Notes: generated by a model from the sequence alone, not told the origin. A DNA stretch of 64,000 nucleotides from Collinsella aerofaciens (GCF_015561195.1 NZ_JADMSU010000001.1:62001-126000); one strand, 5' to 3'. Positions 45,130-54,590 are shown, counted from the stretch's first letter. Numbers and translations are program-made.

Positions 45130-47901
45130 TTAATCGAAGAGCGAGTCTTGCGTGGGACGCTCGATAGCAAGCTGCGCTGCCTTCGACTGAATCTCGGGCC
45201 ATGCCGTTACGAGCGAGTTGTAAGCGAAGGCCTCCTGCTGCCAGTTGCGCTTGTCCGCAATGGTAAAGAGGCGATACGCAAGTGCCTTGGCACCATCCGC
45301 ACGACCGCCGAGCGTCTGGCTAACGATCTTGGCACAAGCCGTAACACCGCCCTCCTCGAGCGCACGCGTCAGCTGCTGAGTCGTGAGCCAGGTAGGCGCT
45401 TTAAAGTCAATGCGCTCCGATACCTCACTGCGGTCGAGTAAGTGCACGTTGCCCTTAACGGAAGCAAGGAGCCCCTGTGCCGCCAGCCCTTCGATGGAAA
45501 CGTTCTTAGCGCGAGCAAGCACGTCGGCTTCTCCGAACTTAATGGTGTCAAAGGCTTTCTGCGTATAAAGATCGATGCAGAAGCGGCTCTCGCGATCGAG
45601 CTCGCCATCCTGGTCACTGAAGTACGCATCGACCTCTTGGTTGATAAGTTGCAGCGCTGCACGCACCGTCATGGGGCTACCGTCGGCCTCGAGCACCTGG
45701 CTGTAGCGCGAATACACGCCAATAGCAGGTCCGATAGCCGACTGCGCAAGGTCAACAGGTGCGATATTCGAAGAACGAAGTTTATCGAGCGCAGACCCCA
45801 GCTCGCGCTTGAGCGACATCACAAAGTCGCGACGCGTACCCATGGGGGCATCTTCGGGGCGTTTGCGGCAGACGAGGACGATGGAAGACGCGAGAGCATT
45901 GGTGCCCGAGGCAATCATACGAGAGCCCATTTCGGTTCGCATGGGCCAGGTTCCAGTGATAGAGAACCCCGCGCGGATGATAGCAGAGAGCATTGTCTCC
46001 CAGCCCGTCGACGCAGTAGATTCGACATCATTAGTCGATTCGGTCTCGCTTTGTTTGAAGGCATAGTAGATAGTTACAGGGACGTCATCGCAAGCATATT
46101 TACAAATCTGTTTGAATGTACTGAACATGCCCTCTTCAAAGAAGTCACGCGCGCCGTCCTTGCCGCGACTTTCCCGATAAGGCGTGGCTACAAGCTCCTC
46201 GTGCTTGGGCACGAGCATGGTGCTAAAAAGTCTGGGGTAAGTGCGTCGCAACGATTGGCGCAGCCAGACATAAAAGAAATCCGATAGGTCTGCATAACCG
46301 ATGTTGTCGTAGTACGGGGGATCGGTCGAGACAACAATGTTTCGCATGCCGTTATCGCTCTGGGCGTCAAATTGCCGAACGATACCTGGCTTGCCAACGA
46401 TGCTCGGAAGCCCCTGAAAGGCCTCTGTCATCCGGATAAACAGGTTGTCGAAGCAGCCAGATGAGTTGCAGAACGGATTACTTTCTGCATAGTCCCATGT
46501 CATTGGAATGGCTTGACGCGAGAAAACATTCCTGAGCTGCGTGTTCCCGGCGTGCCAGCTGCAGATTGACGAATTGTGGTTTGCAAGCTGGTCAACAAGA
46601 TTCGCCAAGTACACGCCAATGGCCTCGCCGTAGGCGCGAGCGCCGGTGCCGCCGTCCGCCAGGCCCACGCCGTCATCGGGCAGCCCGGCAGCGATGGCGT
46701 CCGACTCGGCCTTTTTCTGCGCCTCGCCGACGAGCTCCGAGAACGTCGTCAGCGCCGTCAGCTGTCGATTGGTAAAGAGCTGAGAAAAAGTTGCGAGACC
46801 ATAGTTGGGAGTCTTGAAGTCCCTGGGGTTAGATGCGATATCCGCATCGGGATATTCGTCTGGCTTTGGGATGTCCGCTACGGATGCCTGTTCATCGTTT
46901 GGCGCGCAATAAACCCTCCCACGCTTACCCTCGGCAACAATCGCCATAAGTTTTTCGCCCATGCGGTGCGCGCGGCCTTCCGCCCTGACGTATTTAAAAT
47001 CTATAGGTGTCCCGCAGTGCACGCAGGTCGCGCCGCGGCGGTTCACCGTGCCGTCCTGCGTCGCCTTGCCAGGCGCGACTTCGAAGCGCACCTCGCCGTC
47101 CTCGCAGACGGGCTCGACGTGCCACTCCTTGCCCTTCTTCTTGGAGAGATCGAACGAGCGCACGAGGATTGCCTCGTGTCCGCAGGCGGGGTTGGGGCAC
47201 TTGACGGTGCGGGTCCACAGCCATGCGATGACGGTCGCCTCGCCGCCGCCCTGCTCGGCAGGCACCCACACTTTGGGGTACATATGCCCGATACGCTGGG
47301 CGGCCTCCTTCTTCATCCAGGTGCCATAGTACTTAACGTCGGTAGCCAGACCAGCATTGCCACTCCAGCCTCCATTGGTCAGCTTGCCACAAGCCTCGGG
47401 ATTGACAGCAGGCTTGTCCGCGAACAGCGGCGGAATCTCGATCATGGCCTTGTTGATGGTCACCGCAACGGGGTTCAGGTCCTGCGCATAGGCCTCGAGG
47501 CCCAGGCGCTGCGCCTCCAGCGGTATGGCGCCGCCGCCCGCGAACGGGTCTAGTAACGGCGGCAACTCGTCGCCCATCGACTTCCTGATCTCCGCCTTCG
47601 CAGCGTCCAGGACGCGTTCGTCGTTCGAGTTCTCCCATATCACGAGCTCGCGCAGGATGTTGAACAAGCGCTCGCGCTCGGCAGCCTGCTCCTCCACGGT
47701 GGGGAACTCCTCGGGATGCGCCGACGGGTCGTCCACCAGCGACGACCAGATGACGGCGCGCGCCGCGGCCAGCGGGCGGCGGGCCCACCAGAGATGCAGC
47801 GTCGAGGGATGCCCATGGCGGATGGACTTCTCACGCGCGGACGCCGCATTGATATCATCGAGCGGCAGAGCCACCTCGATGAGCTTCTTCTTTACTGCCA
47901 T
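45130..47901 (-). CDS. DUF1156-type adenine-specific DNA methyltransferase
   Basis: A 923-residue DNA N6-adenine methylase. The N-terminal DUF1156 region (ALPLDDINAASAREKSIRHG) is followed by the SAM-binding motif DPFAGGG at 118-124. A zinc-ribbon insert has cysteines C235, C240, C293 and C296, and the catalytic DPPYYD is at 527-532. ATG 47901 is chosen because GAGGGAGC precedes it and it overlaps the helicase stop by 10 bp (translational coupling). The split layout of motif I and DPPY with a zinc ribbon matches COG1743-type enzymes. In the operon it would mark self DNA. Confidence 0.9.
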   Translation of the reverse strand: MAVKKKLIEVALPLDDINAASAREKSIRHGHPSTLHLWWARRPLAAARAVIWSSLVDDPSAHPEEFPTVEEQAAERERLFNILRELVIWENSNDERVLDAAKAEIRKSMGDELPPLLDPFAGGGAIPLEAQRLGLEAYAQDLNPVAVTINKAMIEIPPLFADKPAVNPEACGKLTNGGWSGNAGLATDVKYYGTWMKKEAAQRIGHMYPKVWVPAEQGGGEATVIAWLWTRTVKCPNPACGHEAILVRSFDLSKKKGKEWHVEPVCEDGEVRFEVAPGKATQDGTVNRRGATCVHCGTPIDFKYVRAEGRAHRMGEKLMAIVAEGKRGRVYCAPNDEQASVADIPKPDEYPDADIASNPRDFKTPNYGLATFSQLFTNRQLTALTTFSELVGEAQKKAESDAIAAGLPDDGVGLADGGTGARAYGEAIGVYLANLVDQLANHNSSICSWHAGNTQLRNVFSRQAIPMTWDYAESNPFCNSSGCFDNLFIRMTEAFQGLPSIVGKPGIVRQFDAQSDNGMRNIVVSTDPPYYDNIGYADLSDFFYVWLRQSLRRTYPRLFSTMLVPKHEELVATPYRESRGKDGARDFFEEGMFSTFKQICKYACDDVPVTIYYAFKQSETESTNDVESTASTGWETMLSAIIRAGFSITGTWPMRTEMGSRMIASGTNALASSIVLVCRKRPEDAPMGTRRDFVMSLKRELGSALDKLRSSNIAPVDLAQSAIGPAIGVYSRYSQVLEADGSPMTVRAALQLINQEVDAYFSDQDGELDRESRFCIDLYTQKAFDTIKFGEADVLARAKNVSIEGLAAQGLLASVKGNVHLLDRSEVSERIDFKAPTWLTTQQLTRALEEGGVTACAKIVSQTLGGRADGAKALAYRLFTIADKRNWQQEAFAYNSLVTAWPEIQSKAAQLAIERPTQDSLFD

Positions 47902-50900
47902 GTCTGCTCCCTCTCTAGTATCACGTCGCCTGCTTCCTTGAGGCGCGCGATGTCGTAGTTCGTGCTTGCCGCGGCATAATCCGGCGGACTTGTAAATGGA
48001 TGTGCGATGTAAGAAGTTCGGGTCGTGTTTCCCTCGACCTCGACCAGTGCGAGCACAAAGGCATCTGGCCTGTTGAGCGCACACATCACTTCGTTGTGCG
48101 AGACGGTGACCGTAGTGGCGCCCGCGGTGCGACTCTTGACCTCAATCATTCGCAGCGCCGGCCCCTTGGCACGAAGCTCATCGGGCACCGCAGATTCGAT
48201 GTCGTAGCCGCAGTTATCTGCACTTCGATCCCGCGGCATAAATCCCAGCTCCCGCTCGATAGCCATGACGGCACGCATGCCGGCAAGCTCTACCTCGCGC
48301 CTGCCTGCCGCACTGGACTCGGTGGTAGCATGCGAGTCGTGGGGCAGCATGCCAACTGGAATCACAAGCGCGCCGCCCAGCACCCTCGGAGACGCGGGAG
48401 TGATGGTCTTTTCGCGCTGCAGCTCCGCCAAGCGCATTCGTCTACGGTCGCGCAAATCGTCGGCGCGACGACGAGCATTCAGAGAGCTCAGGCGTGTCTT
48501 CTTGCCTTGCTTTTCTTTCTCCTCCAGCTCCCACGCGCGACCATCCCAATAATTGGCCTCGTCGGTAAGACGCGCGTCAACGGCTCGCTCAATCTTCTCG
48601 ATCTGCGGAATACGACGACCGCGCACCTCTTTGAGGCTCACAGGGAGGATCTCGCGAATGGCGAAATCCATGGCAAGCGCGTCAATGTCGCCGGTAAGCC
48701 ACTCCTGCTCAGAAGCGATAGCGTGTGCGGCAGACGCATCGGACGGACGAGGACCGCGATAGTCCAAATAGGGCGCATAGCCCGCATCACGAGCTTCGCC
48801 CGCAGCGTCAACCTCAACGAACCTAAACTCTTTGGATACCGTACGCTTGGTGCCGTCGGCCAGCGTCGTGTCGTCCTGGACGGAGTTCTCGATATAGAGC
48901 AAGAGTCTCGGCTTGTCTCCAAAATCTCTATCGTCCACGAGCACACAGCCCCGCTTGAGCGCCGAGCCCATTTGGCCAATCAGTACCTTCACCGTTGCAT
49001 CCAAAAGCGGTTCACCGGGGCATACCAACTCCGCGGGAACGAGTCCAGGACCCTCTTTAGATTCTTTGTCAAAGCAAATACGCTCATAGGAGGCAAGCAC
49101 GTGGCCGCATTCGCCGCCCATGCTCATCGAGCGAACCGAGAACGGCACTTCGAGCACCTCGAACCTTCCAGACTCGCGAGATGCCACGCGTCCTCCCAAA
49201 CGCTTCATTGCCGCCATGAAAAATGCCTGGATAAAGTGCGGCTCGAGCTTGCGCGCCTCCATGCGTTCCATGTCCTCGCGAATAGCGCTTACGCTGCGAG
49301 CGTCCATGACGTCATCGGTAAGCGCATATTCCTTGAGGAGCATTTTGATGGCACTCGTATCGAGCGACGCATCGACTACCTGGTTGAGCCGCGCCCGCAC
49401 CTCGGGGTCATCGCCATAGCGAATCGCATCGAGGAGCAAGTCACGGAGTGTCTTGCCTTCAAAGGTGACCCTGCCCAAGATGTCGAAAACCTTGCCGCCC
49501 AGCGCGGCACGTTCCACCTCGAGTTTGTTGAACAGGCGCTGGAATACTTCTCCCTCGCGCGTCTGTGTGGAGACAAGGTTCCACAGATGGCATACTTCGG
49601 TTTGACCGATGCGGTGAATACGACCGAAGCGCTGCTCGAGTCGATTGGGATTCCACGGCAGGTCGTAGTTGATCATAAGGTGCGCGCGTTGTAGGTTAAT
49701 GCCCTCGCCGGCGGCATCCGTAGCAACTAGGATGCGCGAGTTCGCATCCTGCTTGAACATTTCCTCGGCACGATGGCGCTCGTCGCGCGTCATACCGCCC
49801 TTAATAGTGAGCACGGCAGAACGGTCACCCAGGAGGGAGCCAATCTTCTCTGCGAGGTAGTTCAGCGTGTCTTTGTGCTCCGTAAAGATAATGAGTTTCT
49901 CACGTCGACCGTCCATGCCAAACATATTGGAATCGTCTTGAAGCAGTCGCGAAAGCTCCTCCCACTTACGGTCCTCGCCACTAATGCGAACATCGTTTGC
50001 CTTGCGCTCGAGCGTACGTAAAATCGCGATCTCGGCATCGAGCTCAGCCGCAGTCGCCGCCGCAGAAGCGGTGTCTACGACGTCATCTTCCATTTGTTCG
50101 TACTCTTCGGAGTCGTAATCGTCCTCGTCAAAATCTCTGGAATCGATGCCCCATTTATCTGCATAGGCGACCTTGCCGCTCGCAACGCTTTTTGCCTCGG
50201 CGAGCTTGGACTCAAGCCGTATGCGACGACGCCGAAGCGACTGGAAGATGGCCTCGGGACTCGACGCAAGACGACGCTGCAAGATAGTCAAAGCAAAGCC
50301 GACGCTGTTCTTATGCTTGCCACCCAAGCGCTCCGCACGGTTAAACTCCTCGGTGACGTAATGAGTCACCGAGTCATAGAGCTCCCGCTCGGCAGGAGAT
50401 AGGTCGTATTCGACTGTGTAGGCGCAGCGTTCGGGGAATAGCGGGCGCCCATCGAACTTGAGCAGCTCCTCTTTCACGAGGCGACGCATCACATCGGAAA
50501 CATCGCAGTCAAGCGAAGGTGCGGGCGGAAGGCTCTGAGCCTGACCGGCAGTGGAGCGCGCCGCAGGATTCTTAACGCGGTTGCCTCCCGCAAACCGGTC
50601 CTTGTCCACAAGCGCCATAAAGTAGCGGAAGTCAGCCGGCTTACCGTTGTGAGGCGTAGCCGTAAGAAGCAACAAGTTTTCGGTTGTGTCACCCAAGAGC
50701 TGACCGAGCTTATAGCGTTTGGTCGGCTTGAACTCGCCGCCAAAGTTTGTCGCGCTCATCTTGTGGGCCTCGTCGCATACAACGAGATCCCACGCGGTCG
50801 CACTGAGTTTCTTTTGAATCTCGTCGTTGCGAGCAAGCTTATCTAGGCGGCCGATACAAAAATTGACCTCATCGAAGGGATTCCCGGTAGCAGAAGACTC

Positions 50901-51458
50901 CAGAACATCATTTGTTAGCAAGCGGAATTTGAGCCCAAACTTTTGCCATAGCTCATCTTGCCACTGTTCCACAAGATTACCGGGAGCCACGATAAGGCAA
51001 CGCCTAAGATCGCCGCGAGCAATCATTTCTTTTATTAGGAGGCCCGTCATGATGGTCTTGCCTGCACCGGGATCGTCCGCCAGCACATAACGCAGCGGCA
51101 AGCGCGGCAGCATTTCCTTGTAGACGGCCGAAATCTGGTGCGGCAGCGGCTCGATAGACGACGTGCGAATAGCCAGATAGGGGTCGAACAGATGAGCCAA
51201 ACCTATGCGATATGCCTCGGACACGAGTCGCAGGTCATCGGGGTCGGCATCGAACGCCCAGGCGCTGGACTTTTCGATGGTGTAATTATCCTCGTCCGTA
51301 TCGAAGAGAGGTCGGTCACCCAGTGCGCCCTGGTCCGTCTTGTAGATTACGTTTAAGACGGAATCGCCATGCCATTCGACAGCCTTGATAGTCACGGGCG
51401 AATCCCCCGCGATACCGCGAACGCGCGTACCGGGCGTTATCTCTGCTAGCTTTGCCAT
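47892..51458 (-). CDS. SNF2-type helicase with C-terminal DUF3883-like domain
   Basis: An 1188-residue superfamily 2 helicase/translocase. Motif I DPGAGKT is at 129-135, DEAH at 229-232, and LTATPHNGKP (motif III) and NPNRLEQRFGRIHRIGQ (motif VI) follow. The C-terminal segment (MIEVKSRTAGATTVTVSHNE) resembles DUF3883, a restriction-like domain. It resembles the DISARM helicase DrmD in architecture, but the rest of DISARM (DrmA, DrmB, DrmC) is absent. ATG 51458 has only a weak GCGGGG ribosome-binding site and overlaps the stop of a short leader frame (TGATG), suggesting dependence on coupling. Confidence 0.88.
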   Translation of the reverse strand: MAKLAEITPGTRVRGIAGDSPVTIKAVEWHGDSVLNVIYKTDQGALGDRPLFDTDEDNYTIEKSSAWAFDADPDDLRLVSEAYRIGLAHLFDPYLAIRTSSIEPLPHQISAVYKEMLPRLPLRYVLADDPGAGKTIMTGLLIKEMIARGDLRRCLIVAPGNLVEQWQDELWQKFGLKFRLLTNDVLESSATGNPFDEVNFCIGRLDKLARNDEIQKKLSATAWDLVVCDEAHKMSATNFGGEFKPTKRYKLGQLLGDTTENLLLLTATPHNGKPADFRYFMALVDKDRFAGGNRVKNPAARSTAGQAQSLPPAPSLDCDVSDVMRRLVKEELLKFDGRPLFPERCAYTVEYDLSPAERELYDSVTHYVTEEFNRAERLGGKHKNSVGFALTILQRRLASSPEAIFQSLRRRRIRLESKLAEAKSVASGKVAYADKWGIDSRDFDEDDYDSEEYEQMEDDVVDTASAAATAAELDAEIAILRTLERKANDVRISGEDRKWEELSRLLQDDSNMFGMDGRREKLIIFTEHKDTLNYLAEKIGSLLGDRSAVLTIKGGMTRDERHRAEEMFKQDANSRILVATDAAGEGINLQRAHLMINYDLPWNPNRLEQRFGRIHRIGQTEVCHLWNLVSTQTREGEVFQRLFNKLEVERAALGGKVFDILGRVTFEGKTLRDLLLDAIRYGDDPEVRARLNQVVDASLDTSAIKMLLKEYALTDDVMDARSVSAIREDMERMEARKLEPHFIQAFFMAAMKRLGGRVASRESGRFEVLEVPFSVRSMSMGGECGHVLASYERICFDKESKEGPGLVPAELVCPGEPLLDATVKVLIGQMGSALKRGCVLVDDRDFGDKPRLLLYIENSVQDDTTLADGTKRTVSKEFRFVEVDAAGEARDAGYAPYLDYRGPRPSDASAAHAIASEQEWLTGDIDALAMDFAIREILPVSLKEVRGRRIPQIEKIERAVDARLTDEANYWDGRAWELEEKEKQGKKTRLSSLNARRRADDLRDRRRMRLAELQREKTITPASPRVLGGALVIPVGMLPHDSHATTESSAAGRREVELAGMRAVMAIERELGFMPRDRSADNCGYDIESAVPDELRAKGPALRMIEVKSRTAGATTVTVSHNEVMCALNRPDAFVLALVEVEGNTTRTSYIAHPFTSPPDYAAASTNYDIARLKEAGDVILEREQTWQ

Positions 51459-51581
51459 CACGCGCCCCGCTTTACGAGAAGCGGAAACGCGCGTAGCAAG
51501 ATGACGTTAGGATTGTCTATCGAAGGAAGATACTCGCCAACGAGCACCCCCCCCCCGAAGAGTTTTCGCCTGAATGATCAC
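51458..51581 (-). pseudogene. Short leader frame interrupted by a G10 tract (probable phase-variable uORF)
   Basis: AGGAG and GTG (51581) open a frame reading VIIQAKTLR, then glycines from the G tract. With the ten G present it stops at TAA 51507-51509 after 24 codons. With nine (or twelve) G it continues, for nine G as a 40-residue frame ending in IDNPNVILLRAFPLLVKRGA, and its TGA overlaps the helicase ATG as TGATG. Either it is a switchable leader peptide, or a small gene inactivated by slippage, or a sequencing miscount of the homopolymer. Confidence 0.6.
51547..51556 (-). repeat. G10 homopolymer upstream of the defence operon
   Basis: Ten consecutive C on the plus strand (G on the coding strand), 89 bp before the helicase ATG. 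This is the only homopolymer of this length I noticed in the window. Confidence 0.9.
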
Positions 51582-51666
51582 GAAAAGTCTCCTGGGTTTA
51601 TTGATACCGGGGTGAAAGACGATTCACCCTTGCTACAGCTTTATCTATTGTCTTTCAATCAGCTTG

Positions 51667-51831
51667 CTATGTCATGAGGTTTTCTGCAAAAGGAATCGTT
51701 TTTACCTCGCGCGGTTTGTTGTCCAACAATGCTGCGAACGGCGTGAATGCCTTGTAATCGCTTGGCGTTGCCGTCGCCATTGTTTTGACGACGAGGCGAA
51801 GCTGATCGCGATAGGTCACTGCAGAAGTCAT
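51667..51831 (-). CDS. Possible 54-residue small protein ahead of the defence operon
   Basis: ATG 51831 to TAG 51667, beginning MTSAVTYRDQLRLVVKTMAT and ending KTIPFAENLMT. Codon choice looks protein-like, but the ribosome-binding site is weak and an in-frame stop lies directly before the ATG, so the upstream limit is clear while translation is not proven. A GGGTGAA/TTCACCC hairpin (51610-51629) separates it from the leader frame. It is not recognised. Confidence 0.4.
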   Translation of the reverse strand: MTSAVTYRDQLRLVVKTMATATPSDYKAFTPFAALLDNKPREVKTIPFAENLMT

Positions 51832-51894
51832 TTACCGACATCGGGAACTGCCAGGCAGTAATTCGCTGCACCAACATGGGCGGAGGGCATCCGC

Positions 51895-52629
51895 CTACCT
51901 CCCCTCCGCCTTCAGCTTTAGCAGCAGGTCGCCCAGCTCGGGGCACTTGCTGGAGAGGCGCGTCTGGGCTCGCTCGCCCATCCCCCACCGCTGGCGGATC
52001 TCCTGGGCGCGCGGACTCACGTGATAGTCCCCATCCATCGCCTGCTTGAGCAGCTTGGCGGTCACGCGCGCATCGGCAAGGGCGCTGTGGGCGTGGCCCG
52101 TCGACTCGTCGAACTCGATGCCAAACCACGTTGCCGCGTCGCCCAACGAGACGCGCCCGTGGCTGCCCACGTCCATAATCGAAGTGTAAAACGCCTGCAG
52201 GTCGGCCCAGTCCGTCGGAAATGCGGCAAGGTCGATGTGTTTTGCCTGGCACTCGGTCAAAAGCTGTCGACGATCCGTCCCGCTCCAGCAAACTATCTGG
52301 GCGGAGTAGCGACCAATCCAATCGCTGAGCCTTTTGATCACCACATAGAGCGGATCGGCCGTCGCGGTGTCCACGGCCGATATCCCCGTAAGCTCGCGGA
52401 CGGGAAACGCAACGCCTTCGGTAAAATTCGTCTGTACAAACTGCGAGAACTCGCCCATAACGTTGCCGTGGTAATCGAGCTTGACGGCGCCGACCTCGAT
52501 AATCTCGTTGCGCAGTCCACGGCGCTGGCGCTGCTTTGGCACCGGCGCAAACTCAAAGTCCAGCACGATCTGGCGCGCAAAGTTCGTCGTATCGATAGCC
52601 GAGATACACGGCGTCTTTTCAGCTGACAC
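51895..52629 (-). CDS. DEDD-family 3'-5' exonuclease
   Basis: A 244-residue exonuclease of the RNase T/DnaQ fold. The first acidic pair is D24-x-E26 in IVLDFEFAPV. A later WADLQAFY and a late HAHSALADARVTAKLL supply the remaining acidic and histidine residues, so it is the DEDDh type. It starts at GTG 52629 with AAAGG upstream. Standalone members include KapD-like and inhibitor-type RNases. It is codirectional with the defence operon but ~435 bp away, so membership is possible rather than shown. Confidence 0.85.
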   Translation of the reverse strand: MSAEKTPCISAIDTTNFARQIVLDFEFAPVPKQRQRRGLRNEIIEVGAVKLDYHGNVMGEFSQFVQTNFTEGVAFPVRELTGISAVDTATADPLYVVIKRLSDWIGRYSAQIVCWSGTDRRQLLTECQAKHIDLAAFPTDWADLQAFYTSIMDVGSHGRVSLGDAATWFGIEFDESTGHAHSALADARVTAKLLKQAMDGDYHVSPRAQEIRQRWGMGERAQTRLSSKCPELGDLLLKLKAEGR

Positions 52630-53087
52630 GGTTAGGGCCTTTCTCCGTTGCTTGCCGCTTGCTACACAGGCGGCTACATTGCCGTAAGGATAGGCGCCCG
52701 TGCGGACATGAAAGCGGGACGCAATGCCATGCGCCAGGCACTCGCCACACAGACGGCCCCAAGGGAGTCGCCCGCTCTATTCAAATGCATGAAAAAGATT
52801 TAGGCCCGGTGACTTGAATCAGCGGTCATCCCGGGCCCATCAGAGCTCACAGAGCTCTTGGTTGCTTTGGTCTTGCTCTTCACGGCGCTTATCGAACTTT
52901 CCGAGGCACTCAAGCAGCATTCGAAGCATAACAAGTCGCTGCCATTAAGGCACTGACCTCTTGACCAAGCAACGGCGCTGCCCAGCTCTTCACTACTTGG
53001 GCTGCCGTCCATTTTATTCTAGCCACGGACACTGGGTTTAACAAATGGATTTTCGGTAACGAGGCCTCGGCAACCGCCGCTGCGCCC
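52630..53087. other. Intergenic stretch with no recognised gene
   Basis: About 460 bp between the exonuclease and the DUF234 ATPase. The only structure seen is a GC stem (GGCCCGG 52802-52808 with CCGGGCC 52831-52837). Short frames here have poor starts and low-complexity serine-rich translations, so none is called. Confidence 0.5.
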
Positions 53088-54467
53088 TCACATCTCGGCA
53101 AACGAGATCAGTCTGACGTCTCCCCTACTTTCCGCGGCATCCCGACATCCCTGCGTAAAGCCGCTTTTTGAGAAAAGTGCATAGCTTTTTCGTTGCCGTC
53201 TAAAGAGCTCACTTCGATGCACGAGCTTTTGCAGCACGTCTTCGCCCGCCGGTTCATTGCGCCATTTGCACTCCACAAACAGCGCAGCGCCCTCGCCATC
53301 GTCAACAATCAAGTCGATTTCTTCCTGCGTATGCGTGCGATTATCCGTCCCCCACCAGCGCCCGACGCTCGCCGGGACCACATCGAGCTGGCCCGCGCGC
53401 GCGAGTTCGTACACGTATTGCCTGCATATAAGCTCAAAGACCGTGCCCATGTAATCCGATATGTGCGGCTCAATGCGCTTATACGCCATCTCGGCCATAT
53501 CGTTTTGAATCAGCCCGATGTTCTGCGGCACAAACTTGTACCAGAACCTAAACATCTGGTCGCTCAGCAGATACACGGCCCGCTTATTGCTCGTCTCGTT
53601 TAGGGGCAGCTCGCGCTCGACAATCCCAAGCGACGTCAGCTTATCCACATAGCTCTTTACGTTGCTCGCAGGAATTCCCGTAGAGCTCGCAATCTCCGAG
53701 ATTTTCGAGCGTCCCTGGGCAATTGCCTGGACGATCGCATCATATTGCTCGGGATTGCGGCACTCTTGCAACAGCAGGTTACTCGGCTCCTCAAAGAGAT
53801 AGCCCGTAGGAGTAAGAAAAAGACGTTTGATGTTGTCCTTGAGCGGTGCGGCAGGATCGACTTTCTCGATATATGCAGGAATGCCGCCCGTCATGCCATA
53901 GCAAACCGCTGCGTCTTCGCGACCCATGCTCTGCCACAGGCCGAGGGTCGTCGTAAAATCGAGCGGCATGATCTTAAACTGGGCCGTACGCCTACCGTAT
54001 AGTGGGCTCTCGTAGCCCAGCACCCGCTCCTCCATAAACGAAAGAGACGAGCCGCATAGAATCAGCATGAGCTTGGTCTCTTTGTACAGGTGATCAATCT
54101 TGTCTTGCAGCAACGAGCTGATCTCGGGATTCGATTGGGCGAGATAGGGATACTCGTCAATCACGACAACCAGACGTTCCGTGCGAGCCATGGTGGCCAA
54201 TGCATCGAACGCCTCGTCAAAACTACGAAACGACACGCCTGCAGCACCAACCGAACCCGCAAGTATCGCCTGGCTAAAGCCGTGCAGATTTGCCTCTGCA
54301 TTGGTACGACGAGCTTGAAAGTAAATAGCCTTCTTGCCTTGGATGAACTCTGTAATAAGGCGCGTTTTACCCACGCGACGGCGGCCGTAAATCACAGGCA
54401 TCTCAAAGGAGTCCGAGCCATACAGTCGATTGAGCTCGGACATTTCCACTGTTCTTCCGATAAACAT
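53088..54467 (-). CDS. ATPase_2 / DUF234 family ATPase
   Basis: A 459-residue archaeal-type ATPase. Walker A GRRRVGKTR is at 28-36 and the Walker B VVVIDEYPYLAQ is near 98-109. A winged-helix region (IVQAIAQGRSKISEIASSTG) precedes a C-terminal DUF234-type nuclease-like domain with EIDLIV...ALFVECKW. ATG 54467 follows GGAAGGAC. A near-perfect 25-bp-arm palindrome lies 15 bp upstream. The family is common in gut anaerobes. Its function is unclear; proposed roles include defence or mobile-element maintenance. Confidence 0.85.
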   Translation of the reverse strand: MFIGRTVEMSELNRLYGSDSFEMPVIYGRRRVGKTRLITEFIQGKKAIYFQARRTNAEANLHGFSQAILAGSVGAAGVSFRSFDEAFDALATMARTERLVVVIDEYPYLAQSNPEISSLLQDKIDHLYKETKLMLILCGSSLSFMEERVLGYESPLYGRRTAQFKIMPLDFTTTLGLWQSMGREDAAVCYGMTGGIPAYIEKVDPAAPLKDNIKRLFLTPTGYLFEEPSNLLLQECRNPEQYDAIVQAIAQGRSKISEIASSTGIPASNVKSYVDKLTSLGIVERELPLNETSNKRAVYLLSDQMFRFWYKFVPQNIGLIQNDMAEMAYKRIEPHISDYMGTVFELICRQYVYELARAGQLDVVPASVGRWWGTDNRTHTQEEIDLIVDDGEGAALFVECKWRNEPAGEDVLQKLVHRSELFRRQRKSYALFSKSGFTQGCRDAAESRGDVRLISFAEM

Positions 54468-54481
54468 AGGCCGTCCTTCCT

Positions 54482-54537
54482 TTACGTTATAGCTAGCTAT
54501 ATTATACCTTCCTATAATATAGTTAGCTATAACGTAA
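54482..54537. promoter_or_regulatory. Long palindrome in the ATPase promoter/leader
   Basis: Arms 54482-54506 and 54513-54537 match at 24 of 25 positions, with a 6-bp spacer. Each arm contains TATAAT-like sequence, so it could hold the -10 box and act as an operator, or fold as a hairpin just ahead of the ribosome-binding site. Confidence 0.8.
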
Positions 54538-54590
54538 TTCGACAAACGGCGCACGCAAAAGGGGCAGTACACCACCGCACGTGGACCGCT

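Noticed and set aside
52800-53012. A 70-codon minus-strand frame
   Set aside because: Serine-rich low-complexity translation, no ribosome-binding site and no resemblance to a family.
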